Assembly (NCBI GenBank): GCA_034509495.1
Contig: CM067504.1
Span: forward strand, 2,148,301 to 2,212,300
DNA from: Acestrorhynchus altus
Taxonomy: Eukaryota; Chordata; Actinopteri; Characiformes; Acestrorhynchidae
Length of the DNA: 64,000 nucleotides
Direction of reading: 5' to 3'
Part shown: positions 38,470 through 50,165 of the stretch, piece by piece
Layout of the letters: the number at the start of each line of letters is the position of its first letter
Position numbering within the stretch: the first letter of the stretch is position 1
Made by a program: the position numbers and the translations under genes
The notes under the pieces: model-generated
What the model was told of the DNA's origin: nothing
Databases searched by the model: none
The model's input: only the letters and a program-made list of their open reading frames with translations

Positions 38470-39115
38470 AGTCCTGCTTTTGTCTTGGTGGAGCTGACAA
38501 ATGAATCTGTGTGTGGAGCCACTGAGGTGAGCACCAAGATCAACGATCTGTCACACATCCTACATCCAGAAGGTCTGGTGTCATGAGTGGCAATTTTGTA
38601 TGATGTCAGATCACCTTTGGTCTTCATTACAGACACTTTAACAGACCAACGTTATGTTAATGAGGTTCTGCAACCAGTGGTTCTACCTTTTCTGAACACA
38701 CACTCCGGTGCTCTGTTCCAACAGGACGACGCTCGTCCACACACTGCTGCTGTCTCAAGATCTCGTCTTGAAGACACAGATACTACGCCGTGGTCGGTCT
38801 CATCTCCAGACCTGTCCCTGATTGAAAATGTGTGGGACGCTATGACGCCTATCAACACTCCACCCCTACCACACCATCTGCAGAACTGAGGAGAACATTC
38901 AAGCTGCATGGGATGGATCATCACAGGACACCATTAGGAACCTCTACACCTCCATGCAGAGACGCCCATGCAGTTATGTTAAACCCGACGCCGCCCCTGA
39001 GAGACACCACTTCATATGAGATCAATAACATGATCAGATCAGACCACAGTTATCATCAGTTATTGATCCTGATCACTTTCATCTTCCTTCACTACAGAAC
39101 TGCAGAAAGTCCCAC
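38470..39115 (+). mobile_element. Tc1/mariner-type element family A
   Basis: Encodes VLPFLNTHSGALFQQDDARP, HTAAVSRSRLEDTDTTPW, SSPDLSLIENVWDAM, then the region after a frame change. Located just upstream of the col7a1 start-codon exon. Lacks a full transposase N-terminus. Confidence 0.82.
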
Positions 39116-39209
39116 ACTCCCTGTTTTTTTGACAGATGCTGCAATTAGGACACACAGGACAGACATGAGTTTGTACTTTTCACCAGAGAACAGTCTGGTC
39201 TTGCACAGT

Positions 39210-39244
<35 letters not shown>

Positions 39245-39248
39245 GACA

Positions 39249-39287
<39 letters not shown>

Positions 39288-39300
39288 ACACACACACATG
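39210..39300. repeat. (CA)n microsatellites
   Basis: Compound (CA)n with CAGA units. Another (CA)n of about 58 bp is at 39533-39590. Confidence 0.95.
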
Positions 39301-39532
39301 CACGCATTAAACTTCCAAGTTGTGAGTCAGGCATAATGTGAGGAGTGTGGGATTATTATTGCAGTCACTCCACGTGTCTCGAAAAGCACTCCAGCGACTC
39401 TTTGATCTTCCATTTCTTTCATTCTGAAGCTCAGAATATCTGAAATGCATGTTTGGGTTTTATGAGCATAAATGTCTCGAAGGGAATTAAGCAGCCCAAA
39501 CCAAAATATTCACAAATATAATGCATCCCAAA

Positions 39533-39590
<58 letters not shown>

Positions 39591-39924
39591 TGTCTCAGTC
39601 CGATCCCGAGCATCCGCTATCTGGCTGCATCCCAATCCAGTTCCGAAGCCTTGTTTAACCATGGTATTCAGTGGGTCATCTCTGATTCCACAAGGCACTT
39701 ATTTCATTGTGGCTGAAGTCATACAGAGAGATATAATGTCACAATATCTCTCAAACTATATATACAAGTTCTAAAAACCGGTGGGGAGCAGTACTACACC
39801 TGTTATTAAACCTGCTCTGGAGATCAGAACGAGGAGGATCAGGCCAATGTATAAACTAGTAATTACACATTAGTACAAACAACAACATCAGTCCTGAGTG
39901 TCTGACAGAGATGTCATTTTGTTT

Positions 39925-40350
39925 CCACATTCAACCCATCCATGCAGTGAACACACACACACACACCACAGTCGAACAGTGAGCACATGTGCCCTGGGTG
40001 GTGGGCAGGATCTGCTGTGAAAAGCTCCGGTGTTACGCCCCTGAGTTTGGGACTTTTTCTTGGTTGGTTTTGTCTTTTTTCAGGTGCTGCTTTGGCTGGT
40101 GATTGGCCAGTTCTTGGGGAAATTGATTGTTGCTCCACCCATGGCCACTCTCTCATTGGCTGGTTGTCTTGACTGGTTGTTTGCGTGGTTAAGCTTGGTT
40201 TGAGGCTGAGTGGGTGTTCACGCGTCACTTTTTGTTGCGTCCTACCCGTAGAGGACGTAACACCGGGACCAGTTTGGGGGTTAGGTGCCTTGCTCAAAGC
40301 ATCACAGACTGTTGGTTCAGGAACTCAAACCAGCAACCTTCCAAGGTTAT
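39925..40350 (-). mobile_element. SINE family D copy split by an LTR-like insertion
   Basis: Left part has gagcacatgtgccctgggtg and gtgggcaggatct. Right part resumes at 40263 with gggaccagtttgggggttag, gtgccttgctcaaagc and ccagcaaccttcc. The two halves align with one SINE once 40031-40266 is removed. Confidence 0.7.
40031..40262. mobile_element. Solo LTR-like element, 232 bp
   Basis: Begins tgttacgccc and ends ggacgtaaca, a TG...CA element with short inverted ends. It is flanked on both sides by ccgg (40027-40030 and 40263-40266), consistent with a 4-bp target duplication, and sits inside a SINE. No internal retroelement genes are present. Confidence 0.7.
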
Positions 40351-40354
40351 TTGC

Positions 40355-40365
40355 ACACACACACA

Positions 40366-40406
<41 letters not shown>
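40355..40406. repeat. (CA)n microsatellite
   Basis: Dinucleotide tract. Further tracts are at 41270-41309, 41693-41731, 41803-41860 (GT), 46778-46816, 48067-48115, 49171-49191, 52505-52542, 54249-54271 (GT) and 54956-55011. Confidence 0.95.
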
Positions 40407-40408
<2 letters not shown>

Positions 40409-40609
40409 AGACTGATTATAAGATATTAAACTCAATTATAATACTAAATAAAACGAGTGGAGAATGATTCATTACATAAATTGTTATTAAAATAAGGAAG
40501 GTTTCTTCAGTTTTAATCAGCAGCTAAACTGTGGGCTGGATTATTAATGCACACACAGATCAGACTAGATCACGAAGCAGAGGACATTTCTAACACACAC
40601 ACACACATA

Positions 40610-41263
40610 TGCAGTGCATCCTGAAATTATTCACAGAGCTTCACTTTTTGCAAATTTTGTTGTGTTCCGTCTGGTTGTCCTTCAGGAAGTTGCTCCTCTC
40701 TCCACAGAGCAATGTTGGAGATCTGTCGGAATGACCACTGGGTTCTTGGTCACCTCCCCGACTAAGGCCCTCCTACTACAATCACTCAGTTTGGCCGGGT
40801 GGCCAGCTCTATGAAGAGTCCTGGTGGTTCCAAACCTCTTCCTGTAGGACAGGAGGACTGTGCTCACTTCAATGCAGCAGAAATGTCTCTGTCCTTCCTC
40901 AGATCTAGGTCTCCATACAGTCCTGTCTCTCAGGGCCCAGACAGTTCCTGGGACTTCAGGCTGGTTTGTGCTCTGACCTGCACTGTTCACTTGGTGAGAC
41001 CTTATATAAGGTGTGTCTCTACAAATCACGCTCAATCCACTGAATTATTCTGCCAGGTGTCCAATCAAGCTGCAGAAACATCTAAAGGACACTGTGTGAA
41101 ACCAGATGCACCTGAATTCAATTCTCAAAGTCATGGCGAAGGCTGTGAAAACATGTTTTAAATAAACTTTGTCACTGTGTGTAGAATTATGAGGGGGAAA
41201 TGAATTAAAGCTTAACATAACAAACTGTGCAAAAAGTGCTGTGATAACATTCCAGATGCACTG

Positions 41264-41265
<2 letters not shown>
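40610..41265. mobile_element. Nonautonomous DNA transposon with inverted ends
   Basis: The left end gcagtgcatcctgaaattat and the right end ...aacattccagatgcactgta are imperfect inverted repeats, extending inward through gcttcactttttgcaaattt and its complement. 650 bp with no transposase frame. Confidence 0.75.
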
Positions 41266-41310
<45 letters not shown>

Positions 41311-41599
41311 GTAAAAGCTCAAAATCTTCCTGATGATCAAAGATTTGCCTACTGAGTTTATCGAAGATCAAAGTGAAATAAACTCTAATGATAATGTTAT
41401 TTATAAGGAAAAGACTGCAGACAGAAATGCTACTAATCAGAAACGCGAAACAGCCCGGCGTCTGGATTACTAACAATCAAGCACTCCCCACCAGCACACA
41501 CACCCCCTCTGTCAGGTGGTAGCGATATCACTTGAAAAATGAATAAATAATAAAACAGTCTTAAATAAATCACCAGACAGGAGCCCATCTTTCCCTCTC

Positions 41600-41634
<35 letters not shown>

Positions 41635-41800
41635 ACACATTCCTGAGCCGCTTCCAGCTCACACTGCAGCAGGATTTGCTGAAGGGTTAACACACACACA
41701 CACACACACACATACACACACACACACACACCTGGGGTCAAGTGCCATCAATGTTTTAACTGTACACACTCATTCTGACCCTGGCATGATATGACAGGCA

Positions 41801-41866
<66 letters not shown>

Positions 41867-41869
41867 CAC

Positions 41870-43085
41870 GTGATCCATCAGTAATCTGCTCTCTCTGACA
41901 GTATGTCAAAGGTTATTCATCAGTAACGACAGTAATTTATACTTCTGTAGAAATGATTTTCGGAGCCAGCCTCAGGCTCCTCCCCTCAGCTGGGAATGAA
42001 ATAAAATAATAATAATATAATAATATTAAATATGATTTTATATTTATGAGTGAAATCATCAGAAATGAACATGGTGGCGGTATTAGAAAAGCAATCCTGG
42101 TTAGACCTTATTTTACGGTGTACTAATAATGTAATTATAATTAATTGATTCCTTAATAAAGAGTAATTACATGGTTCAGAATATGGGAATAATATCTGTT
42201 ATATGACAAAATAGATGGTTTAGGTTGTAATTAGAAGTGTTATGTTTGGAGAAAGGAAAACACGGCATTCCCAAAAGAATGTGGGTCATGCAGAAAGACA
42301 ACGACCCTAAGCACAACATAACAGAGCTGAGGCTGGTTTGTAAGGAGGACTAGGCTAAAGTTAGTGCAGGACAATAAATAAATGAGACAATATTTTTGTC
42401 TTATTTGTTTGGTTTGGTTCTCCTTCTCTACTGACGTTTCCCTCTCGAAAATTCTAAAGGCTTCACAAACCTTCAAACACCACCATGTCTGTCTATATTG
42501 TGGATGTCAGCAGTACACTTAACATGCACAGGTGCCTCAAAGAGTTCTTTCCATAAAGACACAGAAGAACCATGTTTGGTTCCATAAAGAAGCATTTTTG
42601 CAAATATATCATAAAGGAGGTCCTACACTGTTCAACGTATGAGCTCATTGAGGAACCTTTGGAGGTTCTTCCAAATGAAACAGTGCTCTTAAAGGAACCT
42701 TCTATGGGAGAGCGTCTCTATTTTGTCTCAAGCCTGAACACTGAGAACTGAACGGATGAAGGAACAAAGCAAAGTAATGAGGGAGGAAGTTCCATCTTGG
42801 AAATTATAGGAATGGGGACATGAAAGAGAAGAGAGAGGGAAAGGAGAGACATCAATAACACAAATCAAGAGAAGCTGGAAAGAATCCAGTGGGAGAAACT
42901 GTCATCAGGACTGGGATAAAGAGTGAAGGGTATTCAGGTGCCGGTTGAAGTTTGGAAGAAGCCTGGAATGTAATAAAGATCAGATCAGGAGTCTGTATCT
43001 CAGGATAGACTGAAAAAACATAAGCAGCAGAGCTGTCAATCAAGTCTAGGAGGACAGAACGACTTATATGATAGTTCTTCATTGT
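41870..43085. other. Intergenic, little recognised
   Basis: 42270-42310 encodes a trace of QKDNDPKHN (Tc1-type). 42530-42710 holds an imperfect hairpin-like repeat with aagaaccatg.../...ggaacctt words. Otherwise nothing seen. Confidence 0.45.
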
Positions 43086-43089
43086 TTCA

Positions 43090-43290
43090 ACTTCATCATT
43101 TAGGTCTGTAATTCGTGTCTTCCTCCTGTGCCTCCTTTGTAGCCGTGCCCTCTTGTTATGTTCTCCAGGTGTCTCTAGTCTCCATCTGTATATAAGCAGC
43201 CCTTTGTCCCAGTGTCTCTCTGTCTTTGATTGTGTGCTGATGTTGTCTTTTATAGGACCGTGTCAGGGTTGTGAGAGGAGAAGCAGAAGC
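43090..43290 (+). repeat. Dispersed promoter-like repeat, copy 1
   Basis: Shares the order cctcctttgtag...ccctcttgttatg...caggtgt...tatataag/tatttaag-ccctttgt...cagtctct with 62150-62345. The TATA-like motif followed by a conserved block suggests an LTR-type fragment, but ends were not located. Confidence 0.5.
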
Positions 43291-43734
43291 ACCAGCAGGG
43301 TTGAGGATTTAAAAATTGGAAAACCAATCATGGAAACATACCAACACACCGACATAAAGTGGGGAGAGCAACACTACAACAAGGAGTACTATGACTGTCA
43401 AACACAGACTGAGACAAAGGGCCTTATATACACAAGATCTTTGGACAAATCTGGACCATGATAATGACAGGAAAGGGTTATAAATCAGACAGCTGGGAAT
43501 AAGCGGAGACAAGACCAAAGCAAGACACATATGCTTAGAAGCACATGGGAAGTAAACAATTATGAGATGGGATGACCAGGACATGAATGGGACAGAATTA
43601 TGACACGCTGTCACTTTTGGACCCTTTGTCTCGGCTTTCAGGTCTGTTTGTTTTTAGCGGATTGTCTGACATGAGTGGAGTGATTCAACAGCCATGATTG
43701 CAGACATTCAGCAAATAATGATGTCCTTCATGAG

Positions 43735-44020
43735 TTGTCCTATTAGTGCAGCACCATTGGCAGATGGCTGCAGGACGCAGGACTACATGCACACATGTTG
43801 ACCTTAACAGGTCAACAAACAGGTCGACAAAGACTGTAATGGTGTCATACAGACTGTCATACAGTCACTCAGAATGTCAGCGACTCATCTTCAGTGCTCC
43901 AGACCTGTCCCTGAATGAAAATGCGTGGGATGCTATTGGACACTCTATCAACACTCCACCCCTACCACACCATCTGCAGAACTGAGTGAGAACATTCAAG
44001 CTGCATGGGATGGATCGTGT
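43735..44020 (+). mobile_element. Tc1/mariner-type element family A fragment
   Basis: Encodes APDLSLNENAWDAIGHSI and carries cactccacccctaccacacc, as in other family A copies. Confidence 0.75.
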
Positions 44021-44029
44021 GGGATGACC

Positions 44030-44695
44030 AGGTATCTAATTTGACCTTTTCTGTCCAGAAAGGAGCTCAGGTGCTTGTTCAGTCTCTTGTCATTTCAAGA
44101 CTAGAACTGCAGCTCCCTACTGGATGGCCTTCCTATGAGACCATCGGACCATTGCAACTTATCTAGAATGCAGGAGCGCGGCTCGTCTTCAATGTTCCTA
44201 AATTCAGTCACGTAACTCCTCTGCTGCGTTCCCTTCGTTGGCTCCCTGTAGCTGAACAACAGATTCAGAACCTTGATGCTGACCTACAAAGCCAAAAATG
44301 GACCAACCCCTCCATACATGATGGTAATGGTCAAAACTCGAGCTGTACCAAGAGCCCTTCAAGCTTCAAGTACAGCTCGACTTGATCCACCGTCCCTCAG
44401 AACACAAGGAGAACATGCATCCAGACTCTTTTCTGTTCTGGCACCAAAATGGTGGAACGAACTTCCCCTTGGGGGCCGAACAGCTGAGTCCCTCACTGTC
44501 TTCAAACCCAGACTGAAGACTCATCTGTTTCAGGAGAATTTAACTCCTTAAAGGCATTTGTTTTCAGGAGGATCTAAGTGTGAGGAACCTCTAGATTCTA
44601 GCCTCGTCTACTAGCTAAGGATATTCTGAGTGAACAGCAAAGCACTCTGGATAAGGGTGTCTGCTAAATGCTGCAAATGTAAATGTAAATGCTTC
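44030..44695 (+). mobile_element. L2-type LINE 3' end
   Basis: Encodes LMLTYKAKNGPTPPYMMVMV, RAVPRALQASSTARLDPPSL, RLFSVLAPKWWNELPLGGRT and AESLTVFKPRLKTHLFQENL, the C-terminal end of an L2/Maui-type reverse transcriptase ORF. The 3' tail is (aaatgt)n-like at 44675-44692. 5'-truncated with a frameshift near 44270. Confidence 0.85.
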
Positions 44696-44699
44696 CAAG

Positions 44700-45690
44700 A
44701 AAGAGGGAAAGATGTCAGCCAGCAGAGTAATGAAATTAGAAACATGTACCCTAGTTCCTCAACACCCTCACACAGAAACGGACGTTAAAAATGGGGCTTT
44801 GGTTAAAGGTTGGGGTCAGAAAGAGAGCAAGACAAAAAATGACACCAGGAAACTGGATCTTTCGACATATATTATTAACCCCTGAACGATTCATCAAAAA
44901 CAAAAGCGAAGATGGGAGCAGGAAGGACAGAGGACTTGGAGGGGACACTGCAAGGAGAGAAGACAGAGATGAAGACGTGAAGGCACAATTTTTACAGGGT
45001 TAGGTCGGTGCAGAGATGCAGATACTTGTAAATATCACTAAGGATATGTCCTGGGGATTTTAGATATGATTATTGTGAAACATGCCGAGGGAATGGGGGG
45101 GGGGTGACCACAAGGACCCAGGAAACCCAAAGTGGAGTAACTCAAAAGGCCTTATTCACACATTTAAGCACCAAAACCAACGACAAAAATAGGGCTGCAA
45201 CTAGTTAGGGGGGGGTTTTCTAGCCTATATACTTCACCCTCCCAAGTCTCCATGTCCGTGTCCTCCCTTTCTCTCCTCCATGCAGGAGATGCTCTCTTCA
45301 TGCATCACCTGGGGCTCATTGACCTCATCAGGTGTGATCCAGCTTCACAGCTCCTCACCTCCTCACCGCCATATTTGTCTTCCTTTATGTTTACCCTGCA
45401 TTATTATTATCACTGTTCAACAGGTCCAGGACACAGTTCATGAATCAGATCCACTTAAAGCCCATCAGACCAAACCTGATTGCTGTAGAGAACATCAGTG
45501 TTGGTCAATGAATTCAGGGCTCAGACTACAGAGGAACCTGATCACAACCTGTCTGAGATCCCGAATTCGCCTGAACTCGCCAGAGTACTGCCTACGTCTC
45601 ATTTTCAGACAGGTATCACAGGCAGGGAGTGGCTTTATATCCATCTGCAAGAAACAGCTGCACATGCAGCGTCACTCAGGAGTCACTCAG
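44700..45690. other. Intergenic, no recognised gene
   Basis: Holds G-runs at 45097 and 45209 and degraded transposon traces at 45500-45690 (EFRAQTTEEPDHNLSEI). An open frame of 288 codons at 45280-46146 crosses several unrelated repeats and is not a gene. Confidence 0.4.
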
Positions 45691-45935
45691 AAAGCAGGAG
45701 GTCATCTTCCTCTTTTGTCTTGCTGGAGACAACCAACAAATCCATGTGTGGAGGCACCATGGTCAGTGCCAAGGTCAACAATTTGTTGTCACACCTCACA
45801 CATCCAGGTCTGGTGTCGTGGTGTGGGCGCAATTCCGTACGATGCCAGATCACCTTTGGTCTTCATTACAGACACTTTGACAGACCATCGTCGAGAGCCG
45901 TGGCCAGTCACATCTGCAGACCTATCCCAGATTGA
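45690..45935 (+). mobile_element. Tc1/mariner-type element family A fragment
   Basis: Contains caacaaatccatgtgtggag and gatcacctttggtcttcatt as in the copy at 38470. Confidence 0.7.
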
Positions 45936-46079
45936 AATTCTTTTTTTTTCCATTTTCCAATTTTTCCCTACTAATTTAGACATGCCAATTACCCATCCCC
46001 CGCGCAGTCTCCCACATTACATGCCCTGCTCTCGACGCCAAGGGGGAAAGATGGTCCAAATGTTTCCTCCAAAATGTGA

Positions 46080-46350
46080 CGATAGCCTACCACCTCTTTT
46101 CGAACTGCCACCATTCGTATCATTGCTGGGCAGCCATTACACTTAGAGGAGAACGCCGGATCTGATGCAATGGATGGCAGACGCCTGCGTCGACCAACAG
46201 CCACTTATGAGATGTGGGAAGAGCGCCATCTACCCACCCCCGAGGGAGACCAAGCCAATTTCTCTCCCTCTGGACCCCGGCTGCCGATGGTGAGCAGCAT
46301 GAACCTGGATTCGAACCAGCGACCCCAGGATCATAGAGGTAGCGACACTT
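46080..46350 (-). mobile_element. tRNA-derived SINE family F
   Basis: On the minus strand the tRNA-like head carries the B box ggttcgaatcc (plus-strand ggattcgaacc at 46308). The body continues to about 46080 and shares words with 2530-2710. Confidence 0.65.
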
Positions 46351-46778
46351 GGGGCCCCAGATTGAAATTCTGTGATCTTTATGTAGAATCATAAATACAG
46401 TACGGAACTGCAGAGGCCATTTACAGGACAGTTGGGAATCTGGAAGTTGGAGTCCGCTGAGTAAATCCAGACAAACAAGCAGAAAAGAAACAGTCAAACA
46501 TGTTTAGGTATAAAGCGGAAAAATCCAGAAGCCACAACAATGTTTAGCTGCCCTCAAAAAGCCGACGGTCCAAAACAGAGCAGTCGATTAAAAACAGAAA
46601 GAGCCACAGATAATTCACTACAGCTTGCGGAGAGCAGGGGCATTTCCTTCCCTGTGGACGCGGATCTGCAGAACATGCGTTTAATGGAATAGTGCAGAGA
46701 ACCACACACAGAACCGACTGCACGGCCAAGCCTTTCTGATCAGGAAGCTGAGGAGTCAGAGAGACTGACACTCAGATG

Positions 46779-46818
<40 letters not shown>

Positions 46819-46864
46819 CTGTGAAACAGGGTTGGATACCACTGACATTTCAATCCACACAGTA

Positions 46865-47310
46865 CCAGTATCATTCTCAGCACTGCAGTCACACTGACAT
46901 CGTGGTGGTGTGTTCGTGTGTGTTGCGCTGGAAGGTTTAAACCCCTCAGTGTCTCTGCTGGACCGAGAACGGTCCACCAACCAGAAACGTCCAGCCGACA
47001 GCATCCTGTGGGCAGCGTCCTGTGAGCACCGATGAAGGACTAGAGGACGACCAACACAATCTGTGCAGAAACAGATGAGCTTTTGTCTCTGACTTTATAT
47101 CTACAAGGTGGAGACACTCGGTATGAGTGTCTAATAGAGTGGACAGTGAGTGGACACAGTGTTTAAACACTCCAGCAGCCCTGCTGCGTCGGCTCCACTC
47201 GTACCAGCGCAACACACACTAACACACCACCACCATGTCAGTGTGACTGCAGTGCTGAGAATGACCCACCACCCACATAATAGCTGCTCTGTGGTGGTCC
47301 TGTGGGGGTC
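46865..47310. repeat. Dispersed repeat family C copy
   Basis: All shared family C blocks are present, in an arrangement like 32935-33400. Confidence 0.8.
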
Positions 47311-47319
47311 CGGTGCTAC

Positions 47320-48055
47320 TGTGATCCATCCATATGACATATCGATCTGAAATCAGTTGCCTTGAAATATGCCTCATTTTTGATGGTTTGCTTTTTAATA
47401 ATCAATTGCAGCTGCTATACATTTGTAGTTACGTGGTATAAGCGGGAAGAAGTCTGGAAAACCCCGCAACAAACAATATTACTGTCACTGTAAGACCAAT
47501 TTTTGACCCTTTTTAAAGAACAATAAACATTTAATTGTTAAGAATATTCAGTTCTTAAACGAATAAATAAAGTAAATCAGATTTTAAACAAAGATGACTT
47601 TAAAAAAATAACAACAATCAGCAGCAACACCTGATTGGACTCAATCAATCGGCCAATCTTCTAACAACTGATCAGATGAGCTTCGGTTTGGCTGAATGAA
47701 AACCTGCAGCCACAACGGTCCGTTTCTGACCCGGTCTGACACCCCTGCTCCAGGGCAATGAAGCTTCCATCCAAATACCTTTGAGATGAGCTGGAGTGAC
47801 ATTTGAGATCCGGAACTAATTATCCAACACCCGGACCTGACCTGTCTTAATGCTCTTACACATGCAATCAAATCCCCACAGCAATGTTCGAACATGTAGC
47901 GTAAAGCCTTCCCGGAAGAACAGAGGGACTATTTTTCTGCTCTGTAAAATGAAACCTTTTAACGCCTAAAAGATTAAAACTGACTAAAATTGTGAATCTG
48001 AATTAAAAAATCATATCAAAAGTGAAGATATTTGCATCGTTATAGCCTTAACTCA

Positions 48056-48060
<5 letters not shown>
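47320..48060. other. Intergenic, no recognised features
   Basis: No repeat family, exon or RNA gene recognised; ends at a (CA)n tract (48067-48115). Confidence 0.5.
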
Positions 48061-48120
<60 letters not shown>

Positions 48121-48399
48121 AAAAATCTGTGGCTTCTGTCATTCATGCTCAGCAGGCTCCCAGTGCCAGACGGTCACCCGTGCCCTGCCTATCAGAGTGT
48201 GAGATATCCAAAGTGACGAATCACAGAGTTCAGCTCAGGTCAAGATCCCGCCCCCTGTCCAGACCGTGCAGAAATGCTGTAGCACTCCTTGCACAGCCCA
48301 CAATCTGAGTGTCCCTCAGTGAAGCCCCTTAAAGCCCCAAAGCTCCAGGAATCTGAGTCCATAACACCAGCTCATCATCTCCTGAAGCTTCTCAATCTT

Positions 48400-49065
48400 C
48401 CTAAAAAGAGACTTTCAGGTTCACACTTGGCCGTGCATGTGACACAAGCAAGTACGGCCTTATCGCTGTACCTGAGCTGTACCTTGTTACGCGTGCTGTC
48501 CTTTCTAACTCGTGCTTTTGTGTTGGTAGCATCTTTGTAAGTGCGGTATGCCTCGGAGAAGAGTTCGAGAGCAATTCCAGCAGTTGGAAAAGTTCGAGAG
48601 GTGTCACATCGTACGGCTCTGGGAACCGGCACGGACTTGTCGAGGTATTGTACGCCAAAGCAAGAGAAGATGGCATGCACCAGTGACATGAAGGACATGA
48701 AGGTTGTTCAGTAAGCAGTGATACCTTCCATGAGTCCATCCTGTTAGTGCAGCACCATTGGCAGATGGCTACACGAGGCAAGAGTTCATGCACGCCGACC
48801 ATTACGTACCAGACTGTCACGGAGTCCCTCTAATCTAATCTAATCTAATCTAGAATAGCAGCGGGTCATCTTCAGTGACCGATCTGGTCTTGCTGGAGAC
48901 GACCAACAAATGATCTCTGCATCTCCAGACCTACCCCCGATTGAATATGTGTGGGATGAGTGGTCCCCTGCTGACCTCCCTTTTGTCCTCCTTCCAAACT
49001 GCACTGAAATCAGACACGTCCTTCAGGGTGGAACTATTTTTTTTTACCACGAGTGTGTAATTTGC
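48400..49065. mobile_element. Diverged Tc1/mariner-type family A copy
   Basis: Contains gcagttggaaaagttcgaga (compare cagatggaaaagtttgaaag at 59064), gaccaacaaatgatctctgc and cagacctacccccgattgaa. It spans much of a degraded element. Confidence 0.65.
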
Positions 49066-49254
49066 TCTGTCCAGACCTGCTGTGCAGCCATTCAGATAAA
49101 ATCTGACACTTAAGCTGGATTTTCCCAGTTTAAGGTAGAAAAGTTACAGGACCATTCAAATGATTTGAGCCCACACACACACACACACACATTTCAGAGA
49201 ATACAAAGACCGTTGCATGACACTAGGACCCAAACTGGAGCATCTGCACTTGTT

Positions 49255-49680
49255 TTTCACGTAGCAGCGAATCCGCTGATATTGCAACATTGTTTCAACG
49301 TTGTATCCCATGTTATTGCTCACATGTTTCAAATGCAATGTTGACGTTGAAGTCCGTTGCATATAATGTACTTTCAACATTGTTTCAATGTTTCTGACCG
49401 CACTTCAAAGCCCGGGGTGGGAGATTTGATAACGTTGAGAGGATGTTGGCCCAATGTTGACACAGTGTTGTGATATGAACAGTTATTCTGTTGATATTGA
49501 TATCGCAACATTGTTTCAACGTTGTTTCCCATGTCACTGGTCAGATGTTTCAAATGTGATGACGACGTAGAAGTGTTTTGTGACCTCTCCACATGCAACT
49601 AACATTAAATGTTCTTTCAACATTGTTTCAATGTTTCAAACCAAACTTCAACTCCCGGCTGGGAGATTGATAAAGTTACA
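49255..49680. repeat. Tandem duplication of a ~235-bp unit
   Basis: The block gcaacattgtttcaacgttg ... caacattgtttcaatgtttc occurs at 49285-49440 and again at 49504-49670 with about 15-20 percent difference. Confidence 0.75.
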
Positions 49681-49719
49681 AATTCAGAAGTGGGCTGTGA
49701 TGATAAGTGTGGCCTCACC

Positions 49720-49925
49720 GGTGGTCAGAAGAGGTCAGCAGTGGTCAGCTGGGTCAGCAGTGGTCTGCAGTGGTGAGAAGCGGTCAGCAGTGGTCAGCTG
49801 GGTCAGCAGTGGTCTGCAGTGGTGAGAAGCGGTCAGCAGTGGTCAGCTGGGTCAGCAGTTGTCAGCTGGGTCAGCAGTGGTCTGCAGTGGTCAGCAGGGT
49901 CAGCAGTGGTCTGCAGTGGTCAGCA
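49720..49925. repeat. Minisatellite (GGTCAGCAGT type)
   Basis: Units of ggtcagcagtggtcagctgg and gtcagcagtggtctgcagtg repeated about five times, ending where the CpG-rich block begins. Confidence 0.9.
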
Positions 49926-49929
49926 GGGG

Positions 49930-50165
49930 AACCTCAGCTCCCGCTGCGTTCGGCTCGCGCTCTCTGCAGCAGCGCAGGAGCAGCTGAAGCTCAGCTCTGC
50001 AGTCCAGACTTGTTCAGATGCCTGCAGCGAAGACTCCTGTGACATTCCGCGTCTTCTCTGCACTTCACGAGCACTCAGACCCGCCCACAGCCACCGCAGC
50101 CAATCAGCGCGCTCGCCCGCACTTGTTGTTGATTCCCTCGTGCTGCGCACGGACCAATCAGATTA
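49930..50165 (-). promoter_or_regulatory. CpG-rich block with two CCAAT boxes; possible promoter and noncoding first exon
   Basis: The only clearly CpG-rich stretch in the window (gcgttcggctcgcgctct, cagcgcgctcgcccgc, gctgcgcacgg). CCAATCAG occurs at 50100-50107 and 50154-50161, the NF-Y consensus. The GC-rich, transcript-like part lies at lower coordinates than the CCAAT boxes, which suits minus-strand transcription towards col7a1, 11.6 kb away. The start-codon exon has an acceptor in its 5' UTR, so a distant noncoding exon is plausible. No strong donor was identified; this is inference. Confidence 0.45.

Noticed and set aside
38461..38520. Noncoding first exon of col7a1 directly upstream of the start-codon exon (gtgagt donor at 38455-38460)
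   Set aside because: The sequence right of the donor belongs to the Tc1-type element beginning near 38470, so the donor match is probably chance.
45280..46146. Open frame of 288 codons on the plus strand
   Set aside because: It runs through a Tc1-type fragment and a SINE with no continuous family similarity, promoter or splice sites; composite of repeats.
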